Assembly (NCBI GenBank): GCA_027492255.1
Contig: JAPUFB010000004.1
Span: 186,001 to 250,000 of the forward strand
Source of the DNA: Candidatus Saccharimonadota bacterium
GTDB lineage: Bacteria; Patescibacteriota; Saccharimonadia; Saccharimonadales; Saccharimonadaceae
DNA: 64,000 nucleotides
Direction of reading: 5' to 3'
Positions 1-7,268 of the stretch are shown piece after piece (the first letter of the stretch is position 1; each line of letters begins with the position of its first letter). The notes beneath the pieces were generated by a model, which worked only from the letters and a program-made list of their open reading frames with translations, did no database searches and was not told the origin of the DNA. The position numbers were made by a program, and so were the translations under genes.

Positions 1-632
1 AAGTTTCGCGGAGAGATTTCGTTGCGGAAGGCCTTACCTATTTGCGCGACACCAAACGGCACTTTCATGCGCGTCGTGTCGACGATATTTTTGAAGTTCA
101 GATAGATGCCTTGGCAGGCTTCGCCCGGTAGATACACTGGTCGGTCGCCATTTTCCGTGAAGTCACCAAGGTTAGATTTCACTAGCAAATTGAACGGCTT
201 CGCCTCTGTAAAATTCTGCTTGCCACAGTTTGGACACTTGATCTTGTCGCGGTTTTCGTCAAAGAGCTTATTCAGCTCCTCTGGTGACATTTTTTCGTCA
301 GCTTGCACGCCAACTCTCGCGAGTTCCTTGTCGACACGTATGCGAGCATTGCACTCTCTGCACTCCGCGAGAGGGTCGGCAAATCCGCCAACATGGCCGG
401 ATGCTTCCCAAACTTTCGGGTTCTTAAACATGGCGCTGTCGAGGCCAATGTAGTCTTCTTTTAGATAGACGTTTCGCTTCCACCACGATTTCTTAATGTT
501 ATTTAAGAGTTCAACGCCATACGGACCAAAGTCGTACAACCCTGCTTCACCCCCGTAAATTTCACTTCCTGCATACACAAAACCACGACGTTTCGTGAGC
601 GCAATGACGTCGTCCATTTTTATCTCTGACAC
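1..632 (-). CDS. glyQS: Glycine--tRNA ligase (alpha2 type), 5' part; C-terminus off the left edge
   Basis: Class II synthetase that charges tRNA-Gly with glycine. About 210 N-terminal residues are visible. They open with the family-typical DDVIALTKRRGFVYAGSEIY block, followed by YDFGPYG and a zinc-ribbon-like stretch with C-x2-C pairs (CREC, CPNC). The rest lies outside the window. I chose the GTG at 632 because a GGGAAAGGGA stretch sits about 10 nt upstream of it; the ATG at 617 is in frame and is the alternative. The gene has its own promoter and a palindrome in its leader. The family call is secure; the exact start is not. Confidence 0.93.
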   Translation of the reverse strand, partial: MSEIKMDDVIALTKRRGFVYAGSEIYGGEAGLYDFGPYGVELLNNIKKSWWKRNVYLKEDYIGLDSAMFKNPKVWEASGHVGGFADPLAECRECNARIRVDKELARVGVQADEKMSPEELNKLFDENRDKIKCPNCGKQNFTEAKPFNLLVKSNLGDFTENGDRPVYLPGEACQGIYLNFKNIVDTTRMKVPFGVAQIGKAFRNEISPRN

Positions 633-650
633 TGTAGTAGTTCCCTTTCC

Positions 651-667
651 CTATGTTGGCAACATAG
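651..667. promoter_or_regulatory. Perfect palindrome in the glyQS leader
   Basis: CTATGTTG-G-CAACATAG is a perfect 8-bp inverted repeat. It lies between the predicted transcription start (about 679, minus strand) and the GTG start of glyQS. It could be a repressor operator or a short leader hairpin; the sequence does not decide which. Confidence 0.5.
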
Positions 668-685
668 CGGTAAATATTTGTCTTC

Positions 686-691
686 ATTATA
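686..691 (-). promoter_or_regulatory. glyQS extended -10 promoter
   Basis: On the minus strand this reads TGGTATAAT, an extended -10 element. Transcription would start near 679 and give a leader of about 46 nt. I see no good -35 box. Confidence 0.6.
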
Positions 692-725
692 CCATAAATC
701 ACTCTGTTAGTAGAGTCTCAGCTGC

Positions 726-754
726 TTTATTTTTCATGCATTTTACAGTATAAT
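726..754 (+). promoter_or_regulatory. Promoter of the 49-residue orphan gene
   Basis: A perfect TATAAT (749-754) lies 17 nt downstream of a weak TTTATT (726-731). The predicted start is near 761, giving a leader of about 23 nt that contains GAGAGAGGA ahead of the GTG at 784. Confidence 0.6.
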
Positions 755-783
755 AACCCTACCCGTACGAGAGAGGAATAGCT

Positions 784-933
784 GTGGCTCGAAAGAAGTC
801 CGAGGACAGTGGACTGGACCTGAAAGCGAAAATCGTCTTCACCATCATGGACGTCATCTCGCTCATCATCCTTCCCTTCTACTTCGCTCAGAAGCGCATC
901 AAGGCGTGGACCGAGCGAAAGAAGTCTCACTGA
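784..933 (+). CDS. GC-rich 49-residue single-span membrane protein, unknown
   Basis: GTG start 6-7 nt behind a GAGAGAGGA ribosome site, TGA stop at 931-933. The product has a charged start (ARKKSEDSG), one hydrophobic span at about residues 18-36 (VFTIMDVISLIILPFYFA) and a basic tail (KAWTERKKSH). Third codon positions are nearly all G or C, unlike every neighbour. Promoter, ribosome site and a strong hairpin terminator make it a complete single-gene unit. An open frame on the opposite strand (727-930) is its shadow. I do not recognise the family. The codon bias suggests recent transfer, perhaps from a high-GC host bacterium; this is inference. Confidence 0.65.
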   Translation: MARKKSEDSGLDLKAKIVFTIMDVISLIILPFYFAQKRIKAWTERKKSH

Positions 934-947
934 ACAACATCACGGGC

Positions 948-994
948 AGCCCCGGCTCACTTACCCTCTAAGGAGAGGAAAGTGAGCCGGGGCT
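948..994 (+). terminator. Long hairpin after the 49-residue gene
   Basis: AGCCCCGGCTCACTT (948-962) pairs perfectly with AAGTGAGCCGGGGCT (980-994), a 15-bp stem. An inner CCTCT/AGAGG (965-969, 974-978) extends it. The U-tract is poor (CTCAAT), so it may act as a 3' stabiliser as well as a terminator. Confidence 0.65.
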
Positions 995-1094
995 CTCAAT
1001 ATTCTAAAAAATTAACTTGTGCTGCATCAGACAAGTGTTCGTTGTTTTTACATCAACATCTCTCCTCTGTTGTTTTCGGTGTTGAATATTACTG

Positions 1095-1123
1095 TTGTAT
1101 TTTTAATACGCTGGTGCTATAAC
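1095..1123 (+). promoter_or_regulatory. Promoter of the 252-residue unknown gene
   Basis: TTGTAT (1095-1100), a 17-nt spacer and TATAAC (1118-1123) preceded by TGC. The predicted start, near 1130, is downstream of the first in-frame ATG (1125). The ATG at 1170 is therefore the probable start codon. Confidence 0.55.
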
Positions 1124-1169
1124 GATGACAGGTTACTTTTTTATAAAAAACATATATCCCTCAAATAAT

Positions 1170-1928
1170 ATGAGTCCTAAAGTCGAAGCAATATTGATTG
1201 ATGCTACTACGCATATTGATTTCGTGAAAGAGTCAACTGACCCTGTTGCTATTGAAACTGCTGGCTCGCCTACTATTGATATCGAACGACTTGAGACCGC
1301 TTTTGCTCGTGATGCGGTATCGAGAATATTTAAATGGCTCGAGAATGACTCCGTTAACAGTCCTGACTACCTCACTTCGGCCGCGTATACAGCCCCACGC
1401 GCTTGGCTCGAATCAAATGCGATTCATATCCAGCATCAAATCCAAGAAGACCTTGCACATCTTACTACCGAGCACATCGAAGAAGATGTAGTTACTGCAC
1501 GCGATGTCTACGACCCGAATCATCATAAAACTCATATCAATATGGCGAATGGTCAGCTGGAAAATACAGCAAAGATCTTTGACGCATCAGATTTTATGTA
1601 TGCCGGTATTGAAGAGGTTATGCAGGAGGCGGGGCGACTTAATCCTGAAGTGACGATCGAAGCAACAAATCAACGATCAGTTCGAGCAATCGGAGCTATG
1701 GTTGTTCGGCACCTCTATCTCGAAATACTGGCGAGCGAAACGCCTGCCGTTCTCACCGTAGAGCGTATGGATACTATTAGTGCAGTATTCAAGCAAAATA
1801 TCCTCTCAGCCGTTAGACACATCGCCCTCCTTGAGCAACGTGCGTCTAGACTTGCGTCAGCAACCGAATCCCCTACCGAGGTATCACCCGCTCAGCAAGA
1901 TAGCGACATCTCTCAATTAGCGGCGTAA
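1170..1928 (+). CDS. Unknown 252-residue soluble protein
   Basis: No family recognised. It has no signal peptide or membrane span. It looks mostly helical and acidic, with a Ser/Thr/Glu-rich tail (about 40 residues ending in ISQLAA). The start is set by the promoter, which places transcription after the upstream in-frame ATG at 1125; starting there would add 15 residues. Neither start has a Shine-Dalgarno site. Its last 56 nt overlap the end of recO tail to tail. Codon use matches the surroundings. Confidence 0.7.
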   Translation: MSPKVEAILIDATTHIDFVKESTDPVAIETAGSPTIDIERLETAFARDAVSRIFKWLENDSVNSPDYLTSAAYTAPRAWLESNAIHIQHQIQEDLAHLTTEHIEEDVVTARDVYDPNHHKTHINMANGQLENTAKIFDASDFMYAGIEEVMQEAGRLNPEVTIEATNQRSVRAIGAMVVRHLYLEILASETPAVLTVERMDTISAVFKQNILSAVRHIALLEQRASRLASATESPTEVSPAQQDSDISQLAA

Positions 1929-2556
1929 TTCCTTTGACATTTGCCGCTACCGATGGTGATTGCGCTGAGATAAGGCGCAATATTTTTATATGCTCGGTCG
2001 TATAATCACCTTGCTCACTGAATGAAAATGCCATCGCTTCTTCATCGAAAAAATACCGGCTGTCCTCGACAAGCTTCATACCATTCACATCTGTTGAAAG
2101 ATTCATACCGATGCCCAATAGGATTGCGAGCTGGAGCCAAAACCAGGTGACGGTAATAGATAACACAATCTTAGGATCACCGATTGATTCGATCCCTGTT
2201 TCAAGTAATCGAAAAAAAGATTCGTCATCAACTTGTTCACTGGCTTTTGAAACCTGCTTGATCATCTCATACCCAAACTGTAGCCGCTCATAATCCGTCA
2301 AAATATGTGCAAAAAATGTATCCAACTTTGCACTGGTCAATGTTCCGATCTCTCCCTTGCCAGGTACATAGGTAATATCACAGATTGCAAACAGCTCAAT
2401 TCCCCCAGCAAGTTTGCTCTTTTCCCTCCGTACACCCTTCGCCATAATACTCACCTTGCCGTAGTCTGGCGTGAGAACCTGCAGGATACGATCTGCTTCG
2501 CCGTAATTAGTACGACGCAGGACTATTGCTTTCGTTCGAATTGGTTTTTTATTCAT
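1873..2556 (-). CDS. recO: DNA repair protein RecO
   Basis: Recombination mediator that works with RecR to load RecA and anneals complementary strands. The N-terminal OB-fold is recognisable (KAIVLRRTNYGEADRILQ, then KGVRREKSKLAG), followed by the helical C-terminal region; no zinc-finger Cys cluster is seen. The ATG at 2556 is preferred over a TTG at 2565. It overlaps the upstream response-regulator gene by 8 nt and the convergent unknown gene by 56 nt at its 3' end, so it is the last gene of a kinase-receiver-recO unit. Confidence 0.88.
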   Translation of the reverse strand: MNKKPIRTKAIVLRRTNYGEADRILQVLTPDYGKVSIMAKGVRREKSKLAGGIELFAICDITYVPGKGEIGTLTSAKLDTFFAHILTDYERLQFGYEMIKQVSKASEQVDDESFFRLLETGIESIGDPKIVLSITVTWFWLQLAILLGIGMNLSTDVNGMKLVEDSRYFFDEEAMAFSFSEQGDYTTEHIKILRLISAQSPSVAANVKGITPLIERCRYLAERVIPR

Positions 2557-2932
2557 GTGTCGCAAACTCGCCGTGCTCTTTCACGGCATCAACAAGAATC
2601 TCATTAGTCACCGTCGCCTTGTCGAGTACCTCAACAACACCATAGCTTTTTAGTTTTTCCTCTGTGAGTGACCGGTCAACCACACCACTACAGATAATAA
2701 TCGGGATATCTTTCGTATCGTCATAACTTTGTAGCTCATGAAACAGTGTAAATGTTGTATGGCCGTCGAGCATTATATCAGCAACAATAACCGAAGGAAC
2801 TTCGGCATCAATCACATCCATCGCTTCATATCCTGATTGGACAAGTGCCGTCCGCACTCCTGCCCGCTCAAGTGTTTTTTGATAACTCTCTCCGAGCCAC
2901 CGATCATCTTCAACTATTAATGCGTAGCTCAT
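2549..2932 (-). CDS. Single-domain response regulator (CheY-like receiver)
   Basis: 127 residues, receiver fold only, with no DNA-binding domain. The acidic pocket (EDD, residues 8-10), the phospho-acceptor Asp52 (VIVADIMLDG), a Ser near residue 82 (ICSG) and the Lys near 104 (LDK) are all present. Its start overlaps the stop of the upstream histidine kinase by 4 nt (ATGA), so the two are translationally coupled and probably form a phosphotransfer pair. With no output domain it must act by protein contact. Confidence 0.85.
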   Translation of the reverse strand: MSYALIVEDDRWLGESYQKTLERAGVRTALVQSGYEAMDVIDAEVPSVIVADIMLDGHTTFTLFHELQSYDDTKDIPIIICSGVVDRSLTEEKLKSYGVVEVLDKATVTNEILVDAVKEHGEFATHE

Positions 2933-3642
2933 AGAAGCGTCATCTGATGAGAGTACGGCAAGGTCACCGAAAAGGTCACGCCACCCTTTTGATGCCGTAT
3001 CATCGTTAAGTTACCGCTCATTGCGCGAGTAAACTGATCTGCAATCCAGAGACCAAGACCGCTACTGCGAGCTCGCTCACCCATTGGCATTGGCCCACGG
3101 CCAAGTTCCGTACGCAGTCGCTCAAATACCTTAGCGCTCATCTTAGGGCCGTTATCGCGCACCATAAATGACACGTGGTCTTTTTTCTGCTGAGCACTAA
3201 TTACGACCATACCTCCCGCTGGGTTATGTCCGAGTGCGTTATCACAAAGATTGATAAGTAACGCCGTCAGCATATCCCGGTGTCCGATAATAAGTGCGCT
3301 TCGACGAGTAATACGCGGTCGGATTGTCTGACCAAGACTTTTCGCAAGCGGCTGCATCTCCGCAGCAACTGCCTGGCATATTGAGGCGACCTGTAATGGT
3401 TCCGTATCAAACAACAGGTCATTGACCCTACTTGCTTTCGTAAGTTGCTCAACGAGACGCAGACTCCGCTCAACAGTCATCTCAAGCCGCTGCAAGGCAG
3501 TCTCGCGCTCAGCATCTGTCTGACAATCTCGTAAATCGAAAGTAAGCTGACGCATTAGTACTAGTGGCGCCTTCAACTCATGAGCTGCCACGAATACCGA
3601 TGGCAGTGCTGTATTATTTTCTACTTTCTCATCCCCTCGCAT
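2929..3642 (-). CDS. Small cytoplasmic sensor histidine kinase
   Basis: 237 residues without a membrane span. The HisKA motif is at the N-terminus (AAHELKAPLVLM, His21), followed by the ATPase boxes: N-box LLINLCDNALGHN, G1 DNGPKM and G2 GLGLWIA. There is almost no sensor region, so the input must come from a partner. It is coupled to the receiver gene by an ATGA overlap. The promoter places its transcript start about 5 nt before the ATG. Confidence 0.87.
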   Translation of the reverse strand: MRGDEKVENNTALPSVFVAAHELKAPLVLMRQLTFDLRDCQTDAERETALQRLEMTVERSLRLVEQLTKASRVNDLLFDTEPLQVASICQAVAAEMQPLAKSLGQTIRPRITRRSALIIGHRDMLTALLINLCDNALGHNPAGGMVVISAQQKKDHVSFMVRDNGPKMSAKVFERLRTELGRGPMPMGERARSSGLGLWIADQFTRAMSGNLTMIRHQKGGVTFSVTLPYSHQMTLL

Positions 3643-3653
3643 AGATACCTTCT

Positions 3654-3659
3654 AGTATA
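3654..3659 (-). promoter_or_regulatory. Promoter of the histidine kinase-receiver-recO unit
   Basis: TATACT on the minus strand. The predicted start is 3647, five nt before the ATG at 3642. No Shine-Dalgarno site. Confidence 0.5.
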
Positions 3660-3700
3660 CGCGGGGCAATGAACAACGGAAAGTAATAACGCTTTTGAAA

Positions 3701-4351
3701 CTAAGGGTTAAAATCAAGTGTCTTTACAATATTCTCAAAATCGGGCAAGAATGTCGGTGAATCACACGCGACAACAAGCGTCTTATCACGAATCTTAAAG
3801 ATCACAGCTGATCCAGTACGGGTTTTAGAAAATGTGCCGTCTAGACGGATACCTGTAAAATCCCCTGTTTTAATAGGCGATGATTTGAGGTCACCTTTTT
3901 TCACGAGCGTATCGTAACTTTTTACCACTGAGTCATAACTCTTATCGAGTATACTGGCGCGTGTTGCGAAAGCTTGTGTATCAGATACAAGCGGAACAAC
4001 ATCGAGATGCAAATAGGCTTCATAATTATCCCCGTTCGCACCACTTTTATTAACCATCACGCTCCAGGTCTTCGGATAACTAAATTTCACATTACCGAGA
4101 TCGGTTGGGCCATTAAAGACCTTGTTAGGTTCCTTGTAGCGTTGTTCAAAATCTTTTTCATCAGCTGTTTGCTGATCTTTTTTTGCAACTTTTACGGCAG
4201 CGGCAACTTTTTCATCACTACTGCTCTTGTAATCTTGGTATCCCATAAACGCCCAGATAAATGCGCCCGCAAAACCTGCGGCAAGAAGTCCGAGTAAGAT
4301 AGAAGCGATAACAAGCGGATTGACGGCGCCCCGTTCAGCACGTGAGTTCAT
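3701..4351 (-). CDS. Membrane-anchored protein of unknown function
   Basis: 216 residues from the second ATG (4351), which is exactly where transcription should begin; starting at 4357 would add two residues. One N-terminal span at about residues 14-36 (NPLVIASILLGLLAAGFAGA) is followed by a Lys/Glu-rich linker and a compact extracellular domain with NVKFSYPKTWSV and a C-terminal RDKTLVVACDSPTFL. The domain vaguely resembles PsbP/lipoprotein folds, but I cannot assign it. Outward-facing orientation is inferred. Confidence 0.72.
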   Translation of the reverse strand: MNSRAERGAVNPLVIASILLGLLAAGFAGAFIWAFMGYQDYKSSSDEKVAAAVKVAKKDQQTADEKDFEQRYKEPNKVFNGPTDLGNVKFSYPKTWSVMVNKSGANGDNYEAYLHLDVVPLVSDTQAFATRASILDKSYDSVVKSYDTLVKKGDLKSSPIKTGDFTGIRLDGTFSKTRTGSAVIFKIRDKTLVVACDSPTFLPDFENIVKTLDFNP

Positions 4352-4357
4352 ACCCAT

Positions 4358-4363
4358 ACTATA
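4358..4363 (-). promoter_or_regulatory. Leaderless promoter for the membrane-anchored protein
   Basis: TATAGT on the minus strand. A start 7 nt downstream falls on the A of the ATG at 4351. Confidence 0.5.
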
Positions 4364-4390
4364 CCGTGCTATCTCCCCTGTTGTAAAGGC

Positions 4391-4903
4391 TTATGGTTGA
4401 AATTCATATACGTTGCAAGCACCAATCTTTACGAGAGGTTCTCGTCCCTTTAGTGCAAACCCGTAGCTCACCAGTTTTAATGGTCTTTTTAACCGTAACG
4501 ATTCCGAACTCAGTTTTTTATGGAGCTTTGACATGTATGTATCGGCCAGGAACACGAAAACTATCGTCGTATCATCCGGAAGTGGTGTCCGCCAAAAATC
4601 TACCGTCCGCACTTCAATTATTGCGCGTCGTCTCCACGCGCTGAGTTTAGTAAAAAGTACGAGAAACGGATTAAGCTCGTATCCTACTGCTTTCGCGCCC
4701 TTTTCTGCCGCCATAAACAGTACCCTGCCGTCACCCGAACCAAGATCAACAAATGTATCCTTTTCTGTTACCGATAATTCCCTAAAAAGGTTCTTAAGGT
4801 CACCTTTGAGCGTTGGAACATAGGGTGCTCCCCGAAATACAACCCCGAGCCAAACAATCGCGAGGAGACTGAGTAGTACCCAGAGAATATATTCCATCTC
4901 CAC
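4391..4903 (-). CDS. Membrane-anchored class I SAM methyltransferase-like protein
   Basis: 170 residues. An N-terminal membrane segment (YILWVLLSLLAIVWLGVVF) precedes a Rossmann-type methyltransferase domain with motif I VDLGSGDGRVLF and the acidic residue in GYELNP. Substrate unknown. Its GTG start shares one base with the xseB stop (TAGTG); an ATG two codons later (4897) is equally possible. It is probably transcribed with xseAB. The methyltransferase fold is clear; the activity is not proven. Confidence 0.75.
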   Translation of the reverse strand: MEMEYILWVLLSLLAIVWLGVVFRGAPYVPTLKGDLKNLFRELSVTEKDTFVDLGSGDGRVLFMAAEKGAKAVGYELNPFLVLFTKLSAWRRRAIIEVRTVDFWRTPLPDDTTIVFVFLADTYMSKLHKKLSSESLRLKRPLKLVSYGFALKGREPLVKIGACNVYEFQP

Positions 4904-5106
4904 TACTCGGCTTCGTCGAAGCGCTTCTTGAGAATCGTTATCTTATTTTCGAGCGTTTTCAGATCATCACGTATCTCGTCTGCAAGCTTACTGCCTTCAT
5001 CAAACTTAGTAATCGCTTCTTCGACATCAACGTCTTCGCTATCAAACCAGGTCACAAGTGCTTCCAAATCGGCCAGTTTCTGCTTAAGTGTTTTTTCTTT
5101 CGACAT
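4903..5106 (-). CDS. xseB: Exodeoxyribonuclease VII small subunit
   Basis: 67 residues, the normal length. Two helices with the family pattern LADLEALVTWF, then EEAITKFDEGSKLADEI. Several copies bind each XseA subunit to form the nuclease that degrades single-stranded DNA to oligonucleotides. Its start overlaps the end of xseA by 23 nt, which indicates coupled translation. Confidence 0.9.
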   Translation of the reverse strand: MSKEKTLKQKLADLEALVTWFDSEDVDVEEAITKFDEGSKLADEIRDDLKTLENKITILKKRFDEAE

Positions 5107-6208
5107 CTTTTACCTCCGTTTTAATATGATATTTTTCAGTTTCTATCCCGAGCATATCACCTTTTTTAACTTCCTGAGAGCGGATCATACCTCCGCCAGA
5201 ATCTCGAACAAGCGCATAACCTCGCCGCAGAGCAGTTCGTGGATTCAACTGCGTTAGTACCGCATCAAGTGAACGAAATTTATTGGTAACACGCGTCGAT
5301 TGCTGATCGAGTATCGCACCCACTGTTCTCATCTGTAATTCCACCGTATGATACATCCGTGATACCTTTGCCTCGAGGCTACGTATCATACCTCCGACAA
5401 GATGCGTGACATTCGCTTCGATCTCACGCTTATCCGGAACAAGTATTTCAGCCGCATTACTTGGAGTTGCAGCTCGCACGTCAGCTACAAGATCAGCAAG
5501 ACTCGTATCAACTTCATGCCCCACTCCAACGATAGTAGGAATACGACTCGCCGCAATAGCGCGTACCAAAGGCTCGTCATTAAATGCTGCCAGATCATCC
5601 GCACTCCCTCCGCCTCGCACAATTGCAACAATCTCCACAGGATCAGCTTGTTCATTGAAATAGTTTAGCGCTCGGATAATTTGTTGTGGCGCACCCGTCC
5701 CTTGCACTTGTACGTGAGCGACTTGTATATCAATACCACCCCATCGCTGTCCCAGGATTGTCATAAAATCTTTATATCCTGCAGCATCTTTCGAAGAGAT
5801 AACACCGATTCGTGCCGGCAATTGAGGTAATAGTCTTTTCCGCTCTTCGGCAAAAAGCCCTTCTTTGTCGAGTTTGGCATATAGCAGATCAAAGGCGCGC
5901 TTCAAACTTCCCTCACCTACCGGCCACACCTCTCGAACCGTCAGGCTGAATTTGCCCCATTGCGTAAGTTTTGGGCTTGCCTGGACGCGGACGCGCATCC
6001 CGTCCTCAAGAGGGACTCGAAGCGAAAATATCATCATAAAGCACCCGATCGTCGCTTCTTCATCTTTTAAATCAAAGAATACGTACTTACCTTGATTAAC
6101 TTTAAAACTGGCTACTTCACCTTCGACAATCAGTGTCGGAAAGGCATATTCCAGTGTCTGATTAACGAGTGAGACACACTCGCCAACACTAATCGAGACT
6201 TGTTCCAT
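5084..6208 (-). CDS. xseA: Exodeoxyribonuclease VII large subunit
   Basis: 374 residues; E. coli XseA is longer (about 456), and the shortening is in the C-terminal coiled coil. An N-terminal OB-fold (SVGECVSLVNQTLEYAFPTL) is followed by the catalytic domain with VRGGGSADDLAAFNDEPLVR and GVGHEVDTSLADLVAD. It overlaps xseB at its 3' end and the UPF0104 gene by 20 nt at its 5' end, so these genes form one transcript. Confidence 0.93.
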   Translation of the reverse strand: MEQVSISVGECVSLVNQTLEYAFPTLIVEGEVASFKVNQGKYVFFDLKDEEATIGCFMMIFSLRVPLEDGMRVRVQASPKLTQWGKFSLTVREVWPVGEGSLKRAFDLLYAKLDKEGLFAEERKRLLPQLPARIGVISSKDAAGYKDFMTILGQRWGGIDIQVAHVQVQGTGAPQQIIRALNYFNEQADPVEIVAIVRGGGSADDLAAFNDEPLVRAIAASRIPTIVGVGHEVDTSLADLVADVRAATPSNAAEILVPDKREIEANVTHLVGGMIRSLEAKVSRMYHTVELQMRTVGAILDQQSTRVTNKFRSLDAVLTQLNPRTALRRGYALVRDSGGGMIRSQEVKKGDMLGIETEKYHIKTEVKDVERKNT

Positions 6209-7238
6209 CGATCACTTCTGGCGCTTTACCATATTTTTTCTGAGCCTGATGTGTGAAGTACCAGCCGCTCGCAAGCGTTAGGAGTATGAGAATCGTTCTC
6301 GTCAGCACGATTCCAGCGCCGACAAGTCCGGCTGAAACGCCTGTGCTCGTAAGGAAAAATATCATTGCCACTTCATACCCACCGGCACCGCCAGGTGTTG
6401 CCATAAACGTCCCAACCAGTCCGGCAAGTCCGATCGAGATCAGTATTGACGCTGGATTTACAAATGCGCCAAGTGATAAGAAAGCGACAAAGAACATACC
6501 GATCTCAGCAAAATTAAATACTATACCCCATAGAAAAGGTCGCAATAGCACCTTTGGCTTACGCTTCAGGGATAAATAATCCTCATGAAGATCAACTAAG
6601 AATTCTTCAATCTTCGAAAAACTGACTAGTTCTTTCCGTTTGAGCCATTTTGCAATATGTTTATTCAGTACTCGATCAAGCCAATGAGAAAAACGCTCAA
6701 GTCGTGCTTTACTGCCAATAATATACATCGAAAAAATGATGCCAAACACGATAACACTTACTAGTCCAGAGGCAGCAAGGATCGTCACCCTAGTAATAGA
6801 GCCGTCAATCGTCACTGCGATAAGCCCCACGATCATCAACGCGACAAACGCAACGAAAATCGCTACGAGCCTTACTACTTGCGCAAGTGTCGCTCGCCCT
6901 ACACTCACCCCTAGCTTCTGCAATCGCCATGCCATATAGGTTGCCCCTGATATACCCGCTGTTGGTGCCACGTGATTCACAAAGTTTAATTCTAGCGCAA
7001 CCTTCGGTTGCTCAAGTTTGCTCACGCCTCGCAGCTCTCCTAGTTGCTCAAGATATGAAAATGCAGCCGCTCCTGCCGCATAGTAACTCAAGAATTGTAT
7101 CGGGATAATAAGCACTAGCCACCACAGATTTACCTTGCCTAGTAATTCGAACGCGTGAATAATATCGTTGCGCGCAAATATCAAGATAAGCAACACAAGT
7201 ACGGCCGTCAAAATATTTACCCATTTACGAAAGGTCAT
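6189..7238 (-). CDS. UPF0104 / lysylphosphatidylglycerol synthase TM-region-like membrane protein
   Basis: 349 residues with about eight membrane spans. It resembles the flippase-like integral domain of MprF/AglD proteins (GLAGLVGTFMATPGGAGGYE near the C-terminus is the family signature). No aminoacyl-transferase domain follows, so it probably moves or senses a lipid rather than modifying one. The open frame runs back to 7400, but that part overlaps the divergent gene. The ATG at 7238 follows a TATAAT box with a leader of about 3 nt. Confidence 0.8.
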   Translation of the reverse strand: MTFRKWVNILTAVLVLLILIFARNDIIHAFELLGKVNLWWLVLIIPIQFLSYYAAGAAAFSYLEQLGELRGVSKLEQPKVALELNFVNHVAPTAGISGATYMAWRLQKLGVSVGRATLAQVVRLVAIFVAFVALMIVGLIAVTIDGSITRVTILAASGLVSVIVFGIIFSMYIIGSKARLERFSHWLDRVLNKHIAKWLKRKELVSFSKIEEFLVDLHEDYLSLKRKPKVLLRPFLWGIVFNFAEIGMFFVAFLSLGAFVNPASILISIGLAGLVGTFMATPGGAGGYEVAMIFFLTSTGVSAGLVGAGIVLTRTILILLTLASGWYFTHQAQKKYGKAPEVIDGTSLD

Positions 7239-7247
7239 TATGGCACC

Positions 7248-7262
7248 ATTATACCGTATACT
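7248..7262. promoter_or_regulatory. Back-to-back leaderless promoters
   Basis: The minus strand has TATAAT (7253-7248), with a start at about 7241 and the ATG at 7238. The plus strand has TATACT (7257-7262), with a start at 7269, exactly the A of the ATG. The two genes are separated by only 30 bp. No -35 boxes are obvious. Confidence 0.5.
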
Positions 7263-7268
7263 AGGTAT

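Noticed and set aside
727-930. Minus-strand 67-residue frame
   Set aside because: It lies opposite the plus-strand 49-residue gene, which has a promoter, ribosome site and terminator. The minus frame is Asp-rich only because it mirrors Ile/Val codons.
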